This document shows positions 46,291 to 58,190 of a stretch of DNA of 64,000 nt, one piece after another. Source of the stretch: Dromiciops gliroides (taxonomy: Eukaryota; Chordata; Mammalia; Microbiotheria; Microbiotheriidae); NCBI RefSeq assembly GCF_019393635.1, contig NC_057863.1, forward strand, positions 312,501 to 376,500, in the 5' to 3' direction. The notes under the pieces are model-generated. The model did no database searches. It saw only the letters and a program-made list of their open reading frames with translations, and was not told where the DNA came from. The translations under genes and the position numbers were made by a program. How positions within the stretch are numbered: position 1 is the first letter of the stretch; each line of letters starts with the position of its first letter.

Positions 46291-48710
46291 TTACTAACAT
46301 CCTGTCTCACAGCTTCTCCTAGACTTAATTCCATGCTGACTTCTCAGAATTAGACACTTCACTGGACTTTGAGCCATCCCTGCAACCCCAGCATTTTTCC
46401 TTCCCATCTCATGCTGTCCTTTCTCTGTCATCAGCACTCACAGTGAGCCCATCAGCAGAGGGAGAGGGCAGTCACCTCTGCTCCAACGAGCTGGATTCTG
46501 GCAGGGGCTACCCCTGGCTTCCAGGGCCCTCTTCTTGGCAAGAAGGCAAGGGCTTTGTGGCTGGATGACTTGGCAGCTCTTTGAGCTTCCTACTCTTCTA
46601 AGTTTCTCCATTGCTTTCTTTCATTCGATGGTATCTAGCAAATGGTGGTAGTCTTGCCTGGTTGGATCATTTGGAATATTCTGTTGAAGAAGGATGCTGG
46701 AGTGTCAGGAGGAGAGCAGCTAGGCATGGAAAGAACCTTGAATTCATGGCATCTGAAGACAGACCGGCTCAAAGAATGGAGATGTTTAGCTCCAGTGAGA
46801 GAGTTGCACAATGGTAACTGAATTGTCCTGCGGAGGAGGGCTGGCCTTGCTCTGTTGGGTCCAGGAGGCAGAAGGGGAGAAATGTATGAAATCTGCAGAA
46901 AGAAAGGAAAGGAGCAAGGATTTCTAAACCTCCGTGTGCCAGCTGCCATGCTAAGCACTTTCTAGGAATACGCCCTCGTTTTATCCTCCCAACAGCCTGG
47001 AAGGTAGCTGCCATTTTTAATCTTCATTTTACATTTGAAGAACCAGAGCTAGGCAAAGGTGGAGTCACTTGCCCCGGGTCCCACAGCTGCTTAGCATCTG
47101 AGGCTGGATTGGTTCTCGGGTCTTTCTGACTCTGTGCACTCTGGCACCCCCTAGCGTCCTCTGGTGAAGCTGAAGACTGCAGGTCAGGAAAGGCTTCCCA
47201 ACAGTGGGCGCTGTCCAAAATGGGCTTCTCCCTCTCTAGGCAAATAGAGGGTGGTCAGCCACTCAGCAGTTAGATTAGGGAAGGGATTCCTCCTCAGGCG
47301 CTCGACTGATGAGACGCCCCTGATTGCGCTGCCTGCACTGAATCTCTGAAGTCCGTGTCCTTTCCTTTAGCCAATTCTCTCCCCTTTGGGGGCGGAGCCA
47401 CAGCTAGGGCTGGACGAGGACTCCCCACCTCTCCTCTTTCTTTTCTCTAGCGAGTCCCTGTGCCTTCCCCGCAGGCTGCCCTTTGTGTCCAGCTGGCTTG
47501 GAAGTCAGATCCATGTTTTGTGATGCCATTCAGTATCATCTGGGTGGGAAAGTATGAGGCTGCTTTGTATGTGTCACATATATTTTATATTTTCTCTTTT
47601 TATAACCCTTCAATCCCATTTCCACCCTGCTTTCCCCTATGCCCACCTTTGCCATAAGTCCACAGAGCCTTGGCCGGTGTACTCCCTTTGTTTGGATGAT
47701 TTTATTGGGTTTTTGTAGGATGTATTGGCCTCTTTATCTTCTGGGACACCATGTTTTCAGAAAAGTCACAACTGTTGATCATCCAGAGAAAGGGAAGGCA
47801 TGGATATGTTGCTATCTTCACTGGTGAAGGGTATGCCTACCCGTGGGAAATCACAGATCCTCCTGAAGATTGAAGTCTCCACAAGGATGTCAGGAAAGCT
47901 CTGGTATATGTCTGACTTGGCCCTTGCCCTGGTGATTTAGTGCTAGAGTGGATTTGGCATTCCCTCCACCAGCATAGATCACCATGAGCCCACGTGTTCT
48001 AATCCTGTGTGATTTCTGCCCTGGTTCTCCCACGGATTCTCCAGAGAAGCTCTACCCACTTAGCTAGAGGCCTTTCTCAGGCTGTGTTGTTCCTTGCTCT
48101 TGGGATGTTTTCTGATCACACATTTCTTATACATGGCTCATTGGTTGAATAGGAAGCTGCCTCCTTGTAATTGTTTGTTGGGTTGCTAGCAACTTCAATG
48201 CTTTTGTAGCCAGGCAACATTGCCAAGAGACCATTCTTTTCTATGTGTGAAGGTTGGAATCCCTGAAAATTCAGGGCTGTTTCCTAAATTCAAGCAAGAC
48301 TGTTTTCATGCCCTGCTTCTAGCCTGTCCTTATGTGCCATCTCAATGGACTGGCCACCCATCTGCTCAGCATAATTTGGACAAGAGGCATTTTTCATCCA
48401 TTTGCTTCTCCTCTCCAGGTTATTAGGTCAATCTCTTCTGAGCCATCATATTAGCAGTAGGCTGGCCAGTGGAATGCTGGATTTAAAGTTGGGGACCTGA
48501 GTTGAATCCCAACTATACCTCCTCACAGAAGGGCTTGGGCACATCTGTGCCCTTCCACTTGGGGGGCCCTCAACTAAAATACTTTGGAACCATACCTCCT
48601 CATGGTAGCAAGGTGACCCATCACCCAAGGTGCTCAATCCTTGGCAGGTTTTACTAAATTAGAAGGTTTTGAGGTCAGACCTGGCTTCTAAAGACCAGTC
48701 AAGCTCAGAG
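46291..48710. other. gene-free stretch with one MIR
   Basis: A minus-strand MIR lies at about 46920-47145 ('tgtgccagctgccatgctaa', 'cacttgccccgggtcccaca'). 47200-48710 shows no gene or assignable element. Confidence 0.5.
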
Positions 48711-48723
48711 AGGCTCATTACTG

Positions 48724-49641
48724 AGTAAGCTCGTGGAACTCATGACACAATCACTCCAAAAAAACCCCTCCAAATAATGCCATGGGACAATTGCTGGAGC
48801 AGCAAAACCCACAAAAGAATGAGCTGAGATAATTTTCCAGCCAAAGATGGCTTAGAAGGCCAGAAGGAAGGGGCTGCTGTGCCAGGGCAGAAGTAGAGTC
48901 TAACCCCACAGTCATGCTGACACACATTCAGTCCCAGGCAGGCTGAGCCAGGGAAAGAGACCCCCAGAGACTCTGAATCAGCTTCAATGCCAGTGTCATC
49001 TGGAACTAAGCTCACAGTCTGGTGAGAGGGCTGAATGGTTGGCAGGGGGAAGGGGAGATTACAGGGGCCTCTGCTGGTGCTGAGGCTGAACTTGGGCTTT
49101 TCACCTCTGCTGGGAACCAGGAAGTAGGCTTGAGTAGCAGTAGCCCAGGTGGGGGAGAGGAGCAGGCTCATCAGAGCTAACAACCACAGTACACAAAGTT
49201 TTGCTGCCTGGTTAATTAGCAAGTCGGTCTGGGGTTATCTACAGACCAGAGAACAGGCCAGGCAAGTGAAGAACCTGCCCCTCCTTAAATCATACCACCT
49301 GGGAACCCCTGAAGCTTGGGGCAGTGCAGCTTGGAAACAGTGCCCCACTTTAAGGAGCTAAAAGTCAAGTAAAAGACAGGCAAGATGAGCAGACAGAGAA
49401 AGGTGAGCACCATAGAAAGTTTCTTTAGTGACAAGGAAAATCGAGGTGCACCCTCAGAAGTTTCCAAGAAAAAATATGAATTGGTCTCAGGCCATAGAGG
49501 CACTCAAAAATGACTTTGAATATAAAGTAAGAGTGGTAGAGGGAAAAAAGGAAAGAGAAATGATAGTGATGCAGGAGGGTCATGAAAAAAAAAGTCAACA
49601 CCTTGAAAAGTCAAATTGGCCAAATGGAAAAGGAGGCACAA
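48724..49641 (+). mobile_element. HAL1-like 5' fragment, copy I
   Basis: Covers the 5' region and the start of ORF1 (including the coiled-coil segment). It starts AGTAAGCTCGTGGAACTC and stops within ORF1. Flanks AGGCTCATTACTG (48711-48723) and AAGCTCATTACTG (49642-49654) look like a 13-bp target-site duplication. There is no 3' UTR and no poly(A). It is nearly identical by eye to the inverted copy at 55016-56095. Confidence 0.75.
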
Positions 49642-49654
49642 AAGCTCATTACTG

Positions 49655-50266
49655 GTGGAGGCAGTCTTAATTTTTTTTACCATAATGACTCATGAAGACA
49701 GACAGCTACTGAGGCTCAGGAGCTGCAAGATGAAGGGAGGGCTCACTGAGTGTGTGAGAAGAGGCCTCCGAGAGCCAGTCTCCCTTCCCTCATTCTGGAC
49801 CCTGGGCCCCATGGACACGGCTGCTGGTGTGGAAATGCTGACTGGTCATTAGGAATGTTTTTGCCCAAGTTCTTTCCTGGGGACTAAGGATGGCCCCACC
49901 TGATTGTCTCTCAAGGGCTAGGGTTGCCCAACACTATGTTCAACAGCATATGATCTTTTCCCCAAACTTGCTTATGCTGTTGACTTCCCTTGTTTCTGAC
50001 CAATTCACTCAATATCCCATGTTCACAAGGTTTGGACTGTCTGGCTCTTCCCTCTCCATCACTCCCATGATCCATACAGTACTCACCTCCTTCCCCCCAC
50101 ATTCCCACAGAGACACTGTGCTCCTGGAAGATTCTCTAAACCACTTTCCTAGATTGCAGCAGTAGCTTCCTCACAGGTCTGCCCAACTATTCCATTCTCC
50201 ACCCCATCATCCCAATTTCTAGCACAAAAAATTTCGAGTGGCTCCCTATGGTCTACTTAATAAAAG
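49655..50266. other. intergenic, with L2 remnant at right
   Basis: The last part (about 50160-50260) has L2 wording ('agtggctccctatggtct') that breaks off where the LTR-like fossil begins. The rest is unassigned. Confidence 0.5.
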
Positions 50267-50885
50267 TGATATAATAATGGAATTTGGCAGACTGATTGGG
50301 GTGGGCCACTCCTGTCCTGTCCTGAGTGACGTATGCTGCTTATGTCAGGAGGAGAAAGATCGAGTTTGAAGGACCTCCCCTTTTGGGGGAGGGAGAGTAA
50401 ACGCTCGCTGAAGGGAACACATCCTCCTTCCAGTGGTGTGAGCTGCAGGAGTGGGCAGAAAGAGGTTCTTTCTTGGCAGTTCTGTGGGCCACTGGCTGCA
50501 AAGTTGTTTCCCATTGAAGCTATGAACCCCAGGTGGTGTGTTAACATATGAGCCCTGCTCTTTTGAATTAGCTGAACTGGAAGTGAGTTTGGGGATTGTA
50601 TAGACTTAGTTTAGGGTTAGGGGGATTATCCATTTTTCTTTTTCCCTATTCCCTTTGATTTTATTACTTTCACCTTTGCTGTTTATTTTATTCTCATTAA
50701 TAAAACCTGATTCATTTGTGAAAAAGAGACTGTTAGGCTCTTTTTTATTGGCCTGAGAGAAATGTTTAAAAAGGCAGTTTGGAGGGGGAGGGAGCTTTGG
50801 GCCTAGAGGTCCCTCATTATTTCCGGGACCCCACTCAATTAACTCTCCCTATATTAAATTTGGCCCCCACTAAGGCCCCCTACAA
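50267..50885 (+). mobile_element. LTR-like fossil
   Basis: Begins TGATATAATAATGG, similar to the start of the fossil at 44105. It has a polypyrimidine stretch and AATAAA at about 50699, and no internal region. Probably a solo LTR of the same or a related family; edges are approximate. Confidence 0.4.
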
Positions 50886-51757
50886 CTGGATGTCATGATG
50901 CTACAGGGAATACAGATCAAGCTTAAAGTGCCCTTGTGTCCCTCCTGGGGCACAGTCTTCACAGAGAAACTAAGAAATGTACCACCCAGACACTCCAAAT
51001 GCCCTATATCATCTTGGCTCCCAATGCTGCTGCCTGGGGGTGAGGGCAGTCCCACACCTTCCTCCTCCACCAGCCTTTCTCTAGTAACTTCCAGCAGCAG
51101 CCACCAGCCTTTCTCTCCCTGGTAACCTGGAAGTGGCAACCCTTCCTTTTCTTCACTATCTCTTCTTGGTTTTTAAGCACAGATAACAGTCAGTTGGCTA
51201 TGACAAGGATACAAGCCCCATGCAGAGCTCTGCTGCAAACCTCCCCTGCTCCCCATGTTTACGGGAAATGAAGTGCTCATAGCTTTTTGTCTTCCTGCTG
51301 TTAGCTCTTCCTGGAGCTGTCCTATGGCCAACTGCCTGTGAGTGATCACAACTCCAGGGCTGCCCCTCTTCTCCTTCCCTTTTTAGCCATTTTACAAATT
51401 GATGGCCAATTCTGACTTCCTTACCCTGTCTTCACTTACCTCCTCCCTTATCTTACTGACTTGCTTTACTGATCTCACCTCACTGACTACCTTCTCCTTC
51501 TGAAGTCCTCACCTGGGAGTCTCCTTTCCCCAATTTCTTCTCTGGCTCCCTCTCCCACAATCCCCTCCCATGGAAGCACAAAATGGAATCCTAACAACAC
51601 CCTATTGTGCCATAAAATCTGCTTTTCTATGAGTTCTCCCAGAGCGGTTGTAGAGACTCCCCAGGAGGGCAGACAGATGCCTGCCCTCTGCCCAGAGTGA
51701 TGGGAATGTCGGGAACAGCGCATTCTAATGGGAGGCAGCAGAGGGCCAGGAGGGAGG
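50886..51757. other. gene-free stretch
   Basis: No gene, RNA or assignable repeat seen. Confidence 0.5.
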
Positions 51758-52265
51758 TGCTTGCAGTATAGATGAGTGACTGACAGACACTTGGAAGGTC
51801 AACTAGCTCTCCACATTCCTTCAGGAGAGAGGTGCTTGCAATGTAGGTGGATGCCTGACAGATACTTAGAATGTCAGTCAACTCCCCACTTGCCTGTAAT
51901 GACTGGTATCTTGGATGGGTAGAGACATGTTTGTAATATAAACAGGTGGATGATAGACATTTAGAAAGTGAAGCAGGTCCCCACCTACCCACGAGAGCTT
52001 GTGCTTTGGAGGTAAATAGATGTTTGCAGTATAGACAGGTGGATGACAAACATTTAGAAAATGTAACAGCTCTCTGCCTGATCACAAGAGCTGATATCTA
52101 GGAGATGAATGTTTGCAGTATAGACAGATGTTTTAGAAGGTCACTCACCTCTCTGTCTACCCATGAGATTTGGTGTCTTAGAGATAGATGCTTGCAGTAT
52201 AGACAGGCGGCTTATAGACATTCAGAAGGTCACCTAGCGACTCAGATGTCTGTATTTGCCCTTAC
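51758..52265. repeat. degenerate minisatellite, unit about 75-95 bp, six copies
   Basis: The motif TG(C/T)TTGCAGTATA followed by 'gacaggtggatgacagacat'-like sequence recurs at about 51758, 51833, 51928, 52021, 52110 and 52189. Units are diverged and of unequal length. A minus-strand reading frame at 52085-51627 shows a repeated peptide (LSKCLSSTCLY), a by-product of the repeat. Confidence 0.85.
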
Positions 52266-52421
52266 TCCCAAGAAGGATGCAATGTATTCACCTGGCGGAG
52301 GTCACAGCCTCCTCTGGGACACCTTGAGGCACCTAGTTATATGTGATAAATCTTAGGATCAAGAAACTTCAAGTAGAAATTAGATTCAAACCTTCAGGAG
52401 GGAGGAAGGGAGGGAATAATG
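52266..52421. other. short unassigned stretch
   Basis: Nothing recognised between the minisatellite and the GACA tract. Confidence 0.4.
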
Positions 52422-52500
52422 GAGAGAGAGACAGAGAGACAGACAGAGAGACAGACAGAGACAGAGACAGACAGAGACATAGAGACGGAGACACAGAGGA
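52422..52500. repeat. (GACA)n/(GAGACA)n tract
   Basis: A purine-rich tract of mixed GACA and GAGA units. Confidence 0.92.
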
Positions 52501-52938
52501 GAGCCTATTCAAATGCCTGCAGTGGGTGTGCCTGAGTTTTCCTGGGGCAGTTCTGGTGGAAAGGTGGATGCAGACCCATGTCCTGTGGGCCCCTTAAGTC
52601 TCTCTCCTTATCAGAGTTCAGGAGCCGAGACTGTTCAGTTCCAGGGAGAGAACCCTTTGAGACGATAGCTTTCAATCAATTCCTCTGTGTGTCCCCAAGC
52701 ATCCTAGCTCAGCAGGTCAGCACCCCTGCCCTGAATGAAGGCAAAGTCAGGGAACGCTCCCAGTCCTGAAGCTCCTGGAGAGGGCTGTTTCATGCCTGCT
52801 AGGACAGCACTCCCTCCTCTCCCCTTGTGCCCCCACATATGCCTAGGTTTACAGTCAGTCTGTGGACAAGCCAGAGCCCATGTCACAAAACAGCCTGGAG
52901 CCCTCAGCCAGTCTTAGCTGGGAGGTCTAACCTTGGGA

Positions 52939-52952
52939 ACAGCAGGGGGCGG
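52939..52952 (+). promoter_or_regulatory. CTCF-like motif
   Basis: ACAGCAGGGGGCGG matches the core consensus CCASYAGRKGGCRS at 13 of 14 positions. A motif match alone does not show occupancy. Confidence 0.35.
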
Positions 52953-53042
52953 GGTTCAGCCATGGTTCAGGTGGTTCCCACCCTAGTGGGCTAATTTTTG
53001 AAGGACTTAGATACTGCAAATGTATAAATAGAACCATTTCTT

Positions 53043-53146
53043 CATCTAGGGTAAACTACAGTCAGATGCTTTGGGATGATTCTGACATTGTCCATCCAAG
53101 GTGAAACAACAGTCAGATGCCTTTGGTTAATGTTGACATTGTGCCA
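53043..53146. repeat. tandem duplication, unit about 52 bp
   Basis: Two adjacent diverged copies share ACAGTCAGATGC and TGACATTGTSC at matching positions. The first runs to about 53093. Confidence 0.75.
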
Positions 53147-54894
53147 CAGCGCATGTCCAGGACTCCTCCATCTGTTTGAGGTGGGCTGTCTGTGTTGATC
53201 TCTTCTTGCTTTAGCCTGTGCCTCTTTTCAGGAACTCAGCTCACTAGTGTCACAAGCAGATGACAGCTCTGCAGGTACAAAATATTACTGGGTTTGGGTT
53301 GGAGTTGAGAAGGGTAGAGGGAGGCAGTGTGGTATATGGTAAATACAGCTGAGTCAGGTCTGTGAGTCTGATGGCATGACCTTGGGCCAGTTACTTTCCT
53401 TCCCTGAGCCTTGATTTCTTCACCTGTAAAATGGGAATGATGGTGTTTGCATGACTGACCTAAGGCCAAAGAGGTCATGTGGAGGAAGTGGCCATACGCT
53501 GGAGGAAGTGAGGAGCAGTGCTGGGATGTCCTCCCCTCCCCAGAAAGACTCCAAAGTTGCTGTCCCCAGTAGGCAGCTCCACTGTCTTTCCTGGGGACTG
53601 TTACCTCTGGCATAGTCACTCCATAGTGAGCTGGGTCACGCTAATTGTGCCAGTACCTTTCCAATCCAGTTCCAATCTCCTCCACCCTACTGTCCCATCC
53701 ACAAGCGCCACGGGGAGAGAAGACTGGGCAGAGACAGCAGAGCAGGGGCAGGATGGACAGTGGACAGGGCCTCGTAGGGGACTCAGAGACCCAGACTTCC
53801 TTCTTGCCTCACCCCCTCGGGGGCCATGACCTTCAAACGTGAAAAGCTGAGCCTCCATTTCCTTGTCTGGAGAAGGAGCCCTTCCAGGCCCAGCTCCAGC
53901 ATCCCATACTCCCTGAATCCATGTGGGGCTGGGGGCTGAGCATGAGGAGGAGGAGAGCAACGCTTTGGAGGGCATGTGGGAACAAGCCACAGGGAACAAA
54001 CATGGAAGGGAGTGTTTGAGCTGATCTTGGGAAGGCTACATGCTTAAATGACTCTCATACACACTGTCCGCAGGCAGTCCTTCCAACAGTCCAGGAGACA
54101 GGGGCTGGAAGGTTCTGAAGGGGGATTCGAACCTAGGCCTCTTCTGGCTCCAAGTCCAGCCCCTAGCCCCTGCTTCATTGTGCTTTTCACTGATGCTTGC
54201 CCCTGGCGGGAGCTATAAATACTGACAGAAATGGCTTGAATTATGGAGTCACCGATGGCTGCAGTGCAGTACCCTTCTGGAGCTTGTCTCCTTGGTAGGA
54301 GCAGGAACATCTTGAGGTCTGCAGGGAACACTGGGGCAGCTGAAAAGTGGGAAGGGGAGGATGGACCCAACATCCCTGCAGATATGGGGACCAGCAAACA
54401 GTGAGGGACAGTGCATCTTCACAGAATTCACCTCATTCAGGAACCTCTTTGGAAATCCTGATATCTATCTAAAACTCAGGGTTGAATGTTCAATCTACTG
54501 ATGGAAAAAGGGAAAAATGCCTACATTCCCAGGAGTGGGGCATGGATCTTCCTTCCCTAGTGCCCGCTCCCACCCCCTTGTGGCAGAGAGGTGTCAGGGC
54601 TGGATTCATTAGCTACTTGGGTTGGGGCAGCAGCCCCTGTGGGATGAACCTTGGGCTGCTGTTGGGAGCACAACTCTGCTGCTCATTCCTGGCCCCTGAC
54701 TCCTGTGGCTGGGCTAGCTCTCCACTAGCTAAGGTCTCTTTTCTTGGGGGCCAAGGGCTTCACCAAATAAACACAAAAGTTTTCACCAAATTCTCCCTGG
54801 TCTTTCTTAGTCCCCAGATGATAGCCCCCTCTCTCAACAGGGTCTAAACAATAGCGAGAGAGAGCAAAGGCTCAGAGAGATAGCTAGGTCCAAG
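53147..54894. other. gene-free stretch with MIR traces
   Basis: A plus-strand MIR lies at about 53315-53450 ('ttcttcacctgtaaaatggg'). 53500-54890 shows no supported gene. Confidence 0.5.
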
Positions 54895-56190
54895 GGAAGA
54901 AGCATGCTTTGGAGTCAGAGGATCTGGGTTCAAATTCCACCTCACTCTTGCTAACTGGGTCACCTTGGTCAAGTCCCTGACACTGTCTGAGCTTCCTTGG
55001 TGTCTTCATCTGTAGCTTTTCCAAGGAGATATTTCACATTACCCTCTAGTTTTATTCATTTTGATTTGTTTTATTGTGTCTTGATTTCTCATAAAGTCAG
55101 TAGTTTCTATTTGCTTAATCCTAATTTTTAAGCAATGATTTTCTTCAGAGAGTTTTTGTACCTCCTTTGATCAATTTGGCTTTTCAAGGTGTTGACTTTT
55201 TTTCATGACCCTCTTGCATCACTCTCATTTCTCTTTCCATTTTTTCCCCTCTACCACTCTTACTTTATCTTCAAAGTCCTTTTTGAGTGTCTCTATGGCC
55301 TGAGACCAATTCATATTTTTTCTTGTAAGCTTTGGATGTAGGAGCCCTGATGTTGCTATCCTCTTCTGAGGGTGCACCTCGATTTTCCTTGTCACTAAAG
55401 AAACTTTCTATGGTGCTCACCTTTCTCTGTCTGCTCATCTTGCCTGTCTTTTACTTGACTTTTAGCTCCTTAAAGTGGGGCACTGTTTCCAAGCTGCACT
55501 GCCCCAAGCTTCAGGGGTTCCCAGGTGGTATGATTTAAGGAGGGGCAGGTTCTTCACTTGCCTGGCCTGTTCTCTGGTCTGTAGATAACCCCAGACCGAC
55601 TTGCTAATTAACCAGGCAGCAAAACTTTGTGTACTGTGGTTGTTAGCTCTGATGAGCCTGCTCCTCTCCCCCACCTGGGCTACTGCTACTCAAGCCTACT
55701 TCCTGGTTCCCAGCAGAGGTGAAAAGCCCAAGTTTGGCCTCAGCACCAGCAGAGGCCCTGTAATCTCCCCTTCCCCCTGCCAACCATTCAGCCCTCTCAC
55801 CAGACTGTAAGCTTAGTTCCAGATGATACTGGCATTGAAGCTGATTCAGAGTCTCTGGAGGTCTCTTTCCCTGGCTCAGCCTGCCTGGGACTGGATGTGT
55901 GTCAGCATGACTGTGGGGTTAGACTCTACTTCTGCCCTGGCACAGCAGCCCCTTCCTTCTGGCCTTCTAAGCCATCTTTGGCTGGAAAATTATCTCAGCT
56001 CATTCTTTTGTGGGTTTTGCTGCTCCAGCAATTGTCCCATGGCATTATTTGGAGAGGTTTTTGGAGTGATTGTGTCATGAGTTCCAAAAGCTTACTGTCT
56101 TCATTTATAGGATGAGGGATTTGGATGACAGCATCTCTGAGGATCCTTAGGTTTTAGTTTCATGACCTAGATCAAAGGTAGAGGCAGTTA
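54895..56190 (+). mobile_element. MIR-class SINE split by a HAL1-like insertion
   Basis: The left part (54895-55015) ends 'cttcatctgtag'. The right part resumes at 56111 with 'gatgagggatttggatgaca', which is the next stretch of the SINE. The continuity fixes the boundaries of the inserted element independently. Confidence 0.75.
55016..56095 (-). mobile_element. HAL1-like 5' fragment, copy II
   Basis: Minus strand. It starts (at 56095) GTAAGCTTTTGGAACTC, the same 5' end as copy I within one base, and stops in ORF1 at 55016. Flanked by TGTCTTCATCTGTAG (55001-55015) and TGTCTTCATTTATAG (56096-56110). The 3' region and poly(A) are absent. Confidence 0.8.
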
Positions 56191-57929
56191 TGATGTGCTC
56201 CATCTGTCTCTTAGCCTTTGACATGTGGGTTTCCTTCCCTTGTGGGAGCTTCTTCTAAAACAAACAAATGGCCAGTCATTGAATACTCAGCCCCTAGATC
56301 ATGACCTGCAGTGTGTGGACTGGTTGCAGTTCTCCTAGGACAGAGGCAGAGGATGTATGAGCTGGGCACAGAGATGGACAGGAGGACGAGCAGGAGAAGA
56401 GATTGGCTGGCTGCCTAGATAGCCTTTGGTGCTCTTGTAAACCTCCACCTTCCCCAGAGTCATGGGCCCATCTTTCTCACACCCTGGTTCTTCCCTAGAT
56501 GCTGTATGGCTGCAGGTCCATAGGGAACAGAGCAAGGATGCCCAGTAGACTTGAATATTTCCACATGAGGAGACTTCGTGAGAAGGATGTCCCCAGAGAG
56601 GGGTGGCCAGTCATGGTGTGAGAGTGAGGGTGGCTCATGAATATCTGGGTGCACTGCTGGTGTGTCCCCAATGTTATGAGAGTCAGAGGGAGTCCCCTAG
56701 CTGCTGAGGTAGGACAAGAGGTGCTGTCACCTGCATTATTGCTCCCCCCCCATGAGATCACAATTCGACAAATTTCTTTTGGACCTCAGGGGTTGTGTAC
56801 CTATGTCCCCTCCACAGCACATTTGACCAGGGGTAGGTCAAGGAGGATGAAGACTGAGGAGAAGTCATTAGATTTAGCCACTGAGATCAGAATTACACAG
56901 CACCCAGTACCATGGAGAGAGCCCTGCCTCGGGGACAAGCAGTCCCAGGCTCAAAGCCCAGTTCTGCCACTTGCTGCTAGTGTGACCTTGGGTGAGTGAC
57001 TCAGCTCCAGAGATTCTCCATTTCTGACCTTATTAAGCAAGATGTGGCTCTAAGTGATCAGGGAGTCAGATTCTCAGGCATAAGACATGCCAGAGGTCAT
57101 GTGGCCCAAGCCCAAGCTAAGAAATATTTCTCTCTGTTATACACACTTGCACAACCCACATCCGGTAACTAAAGCAGGGGGAACTAACCAGACAGTGGGT
57201 GGAGGGGGAGCAGAATGGATGGGCTTTGAGATGAGTCTTGAAGGAAGCGGCAGAGAAGAAGAAAGAGAACTTTCCAGACATGGGGGACATCCAGGGAAAA
57301 GATGGAGGTGGAATGTTGTGTGTGAACAACAGCAAATTGGATGGTGCAGTGTCAGAGGCAAGTGAATAGAAGGAACGATAACAACACCACTAGAGTTTAC
57401 ACACTGGCACTAGCTTCAGGTTTGCAAAGTGGCTTCATGTCACCTCATTGGATAGTGAGGACAGGGACAGATCATCAGATCTTTAAATGGCAAATAGCAG
57501 CATTTCTATCTCCTGCATGGCACTAGAGAGGCAGCCTCTAGGTAACACACTGGGTATATTCAGTTTAGGGTGTGATCTGAATTGCAGGGAGTGCCTTCCT
57601 TCAGCTAAGAGCTTCACATAGCACAAAATGGCAGGTCCAGGCCCTAGCTCTAGAGTCAGTGGGAACCACTGCTGTTTATTGAATAATCAGACTTGTACTT
57701 TTTCAGCTGGGCTGAAGATGAGGGAATGGAAAGAGACTTGAGGGGGGTTATTGCAGCAGTCCAGGTATGAGGTGATGAGGACCTCACCACATGTGCTGGT
57801 CATGTCAGAGAAAAAGGGGATGGATGCCTGCCAAGCCAGAAGAAGCCCCCTGATTGAGTGGTGGGTTTTTGTGCCCCCCCCCCCGCCATAGAATTGTGCC
57901 ATTACATAGCTAAGAATCGTACTCCCTTG
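56191..57929. other. gene-free stretch
   Basis: A MIR trace lies at about 56905-57030 ('tgccacttgctgctagtgtg'). No gene is seen. Confidence 0.5.
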
Positions 57930-58190
57930 GGAGAGGCACAGTGGATAGAGCAATGGGCCTGGAGTCAGGAAGAACTGAGTTCAAATCCAGCCTCAGACAC
58001 TTACTAGCTGTATGACTGGTAAAAACACCTTACTGCTATCTTCCTCAGTTTTCTCAACTGCAAAATGATAGCAATAGCACCTACCTCCTAGGGTTGTGAG
58101 GATCAACTGAGATGAATATTTGTATCAAATGAGATAATATTTGCAAAAAAAAGGTACTGTATAAATATTAGTTAATATTATAGTTCTTCT
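57930..58190 (+). mobile_element. MIR/Mar1-class SINE
   Basis: 'aggcacagtggatagagcaa', 'gagttcaaatccagcctcag', 'actgcaaaatgatagc' and 'ggttgtgaggatcaactgag' in order; diverged. Confidence 0.8.

Noticed and set aside
51627-52085. 152-codon minus-strand frame as a protein gene
   Set aside because: Its peptide repeats mirror the DNA minisatellite; no start context, splice sites or homology.
51758-52265. CRISPR-like array
   Set aside because: Units are diverged, of unequal length and lack constant short repeats with unique spacers; the host is a mammal.
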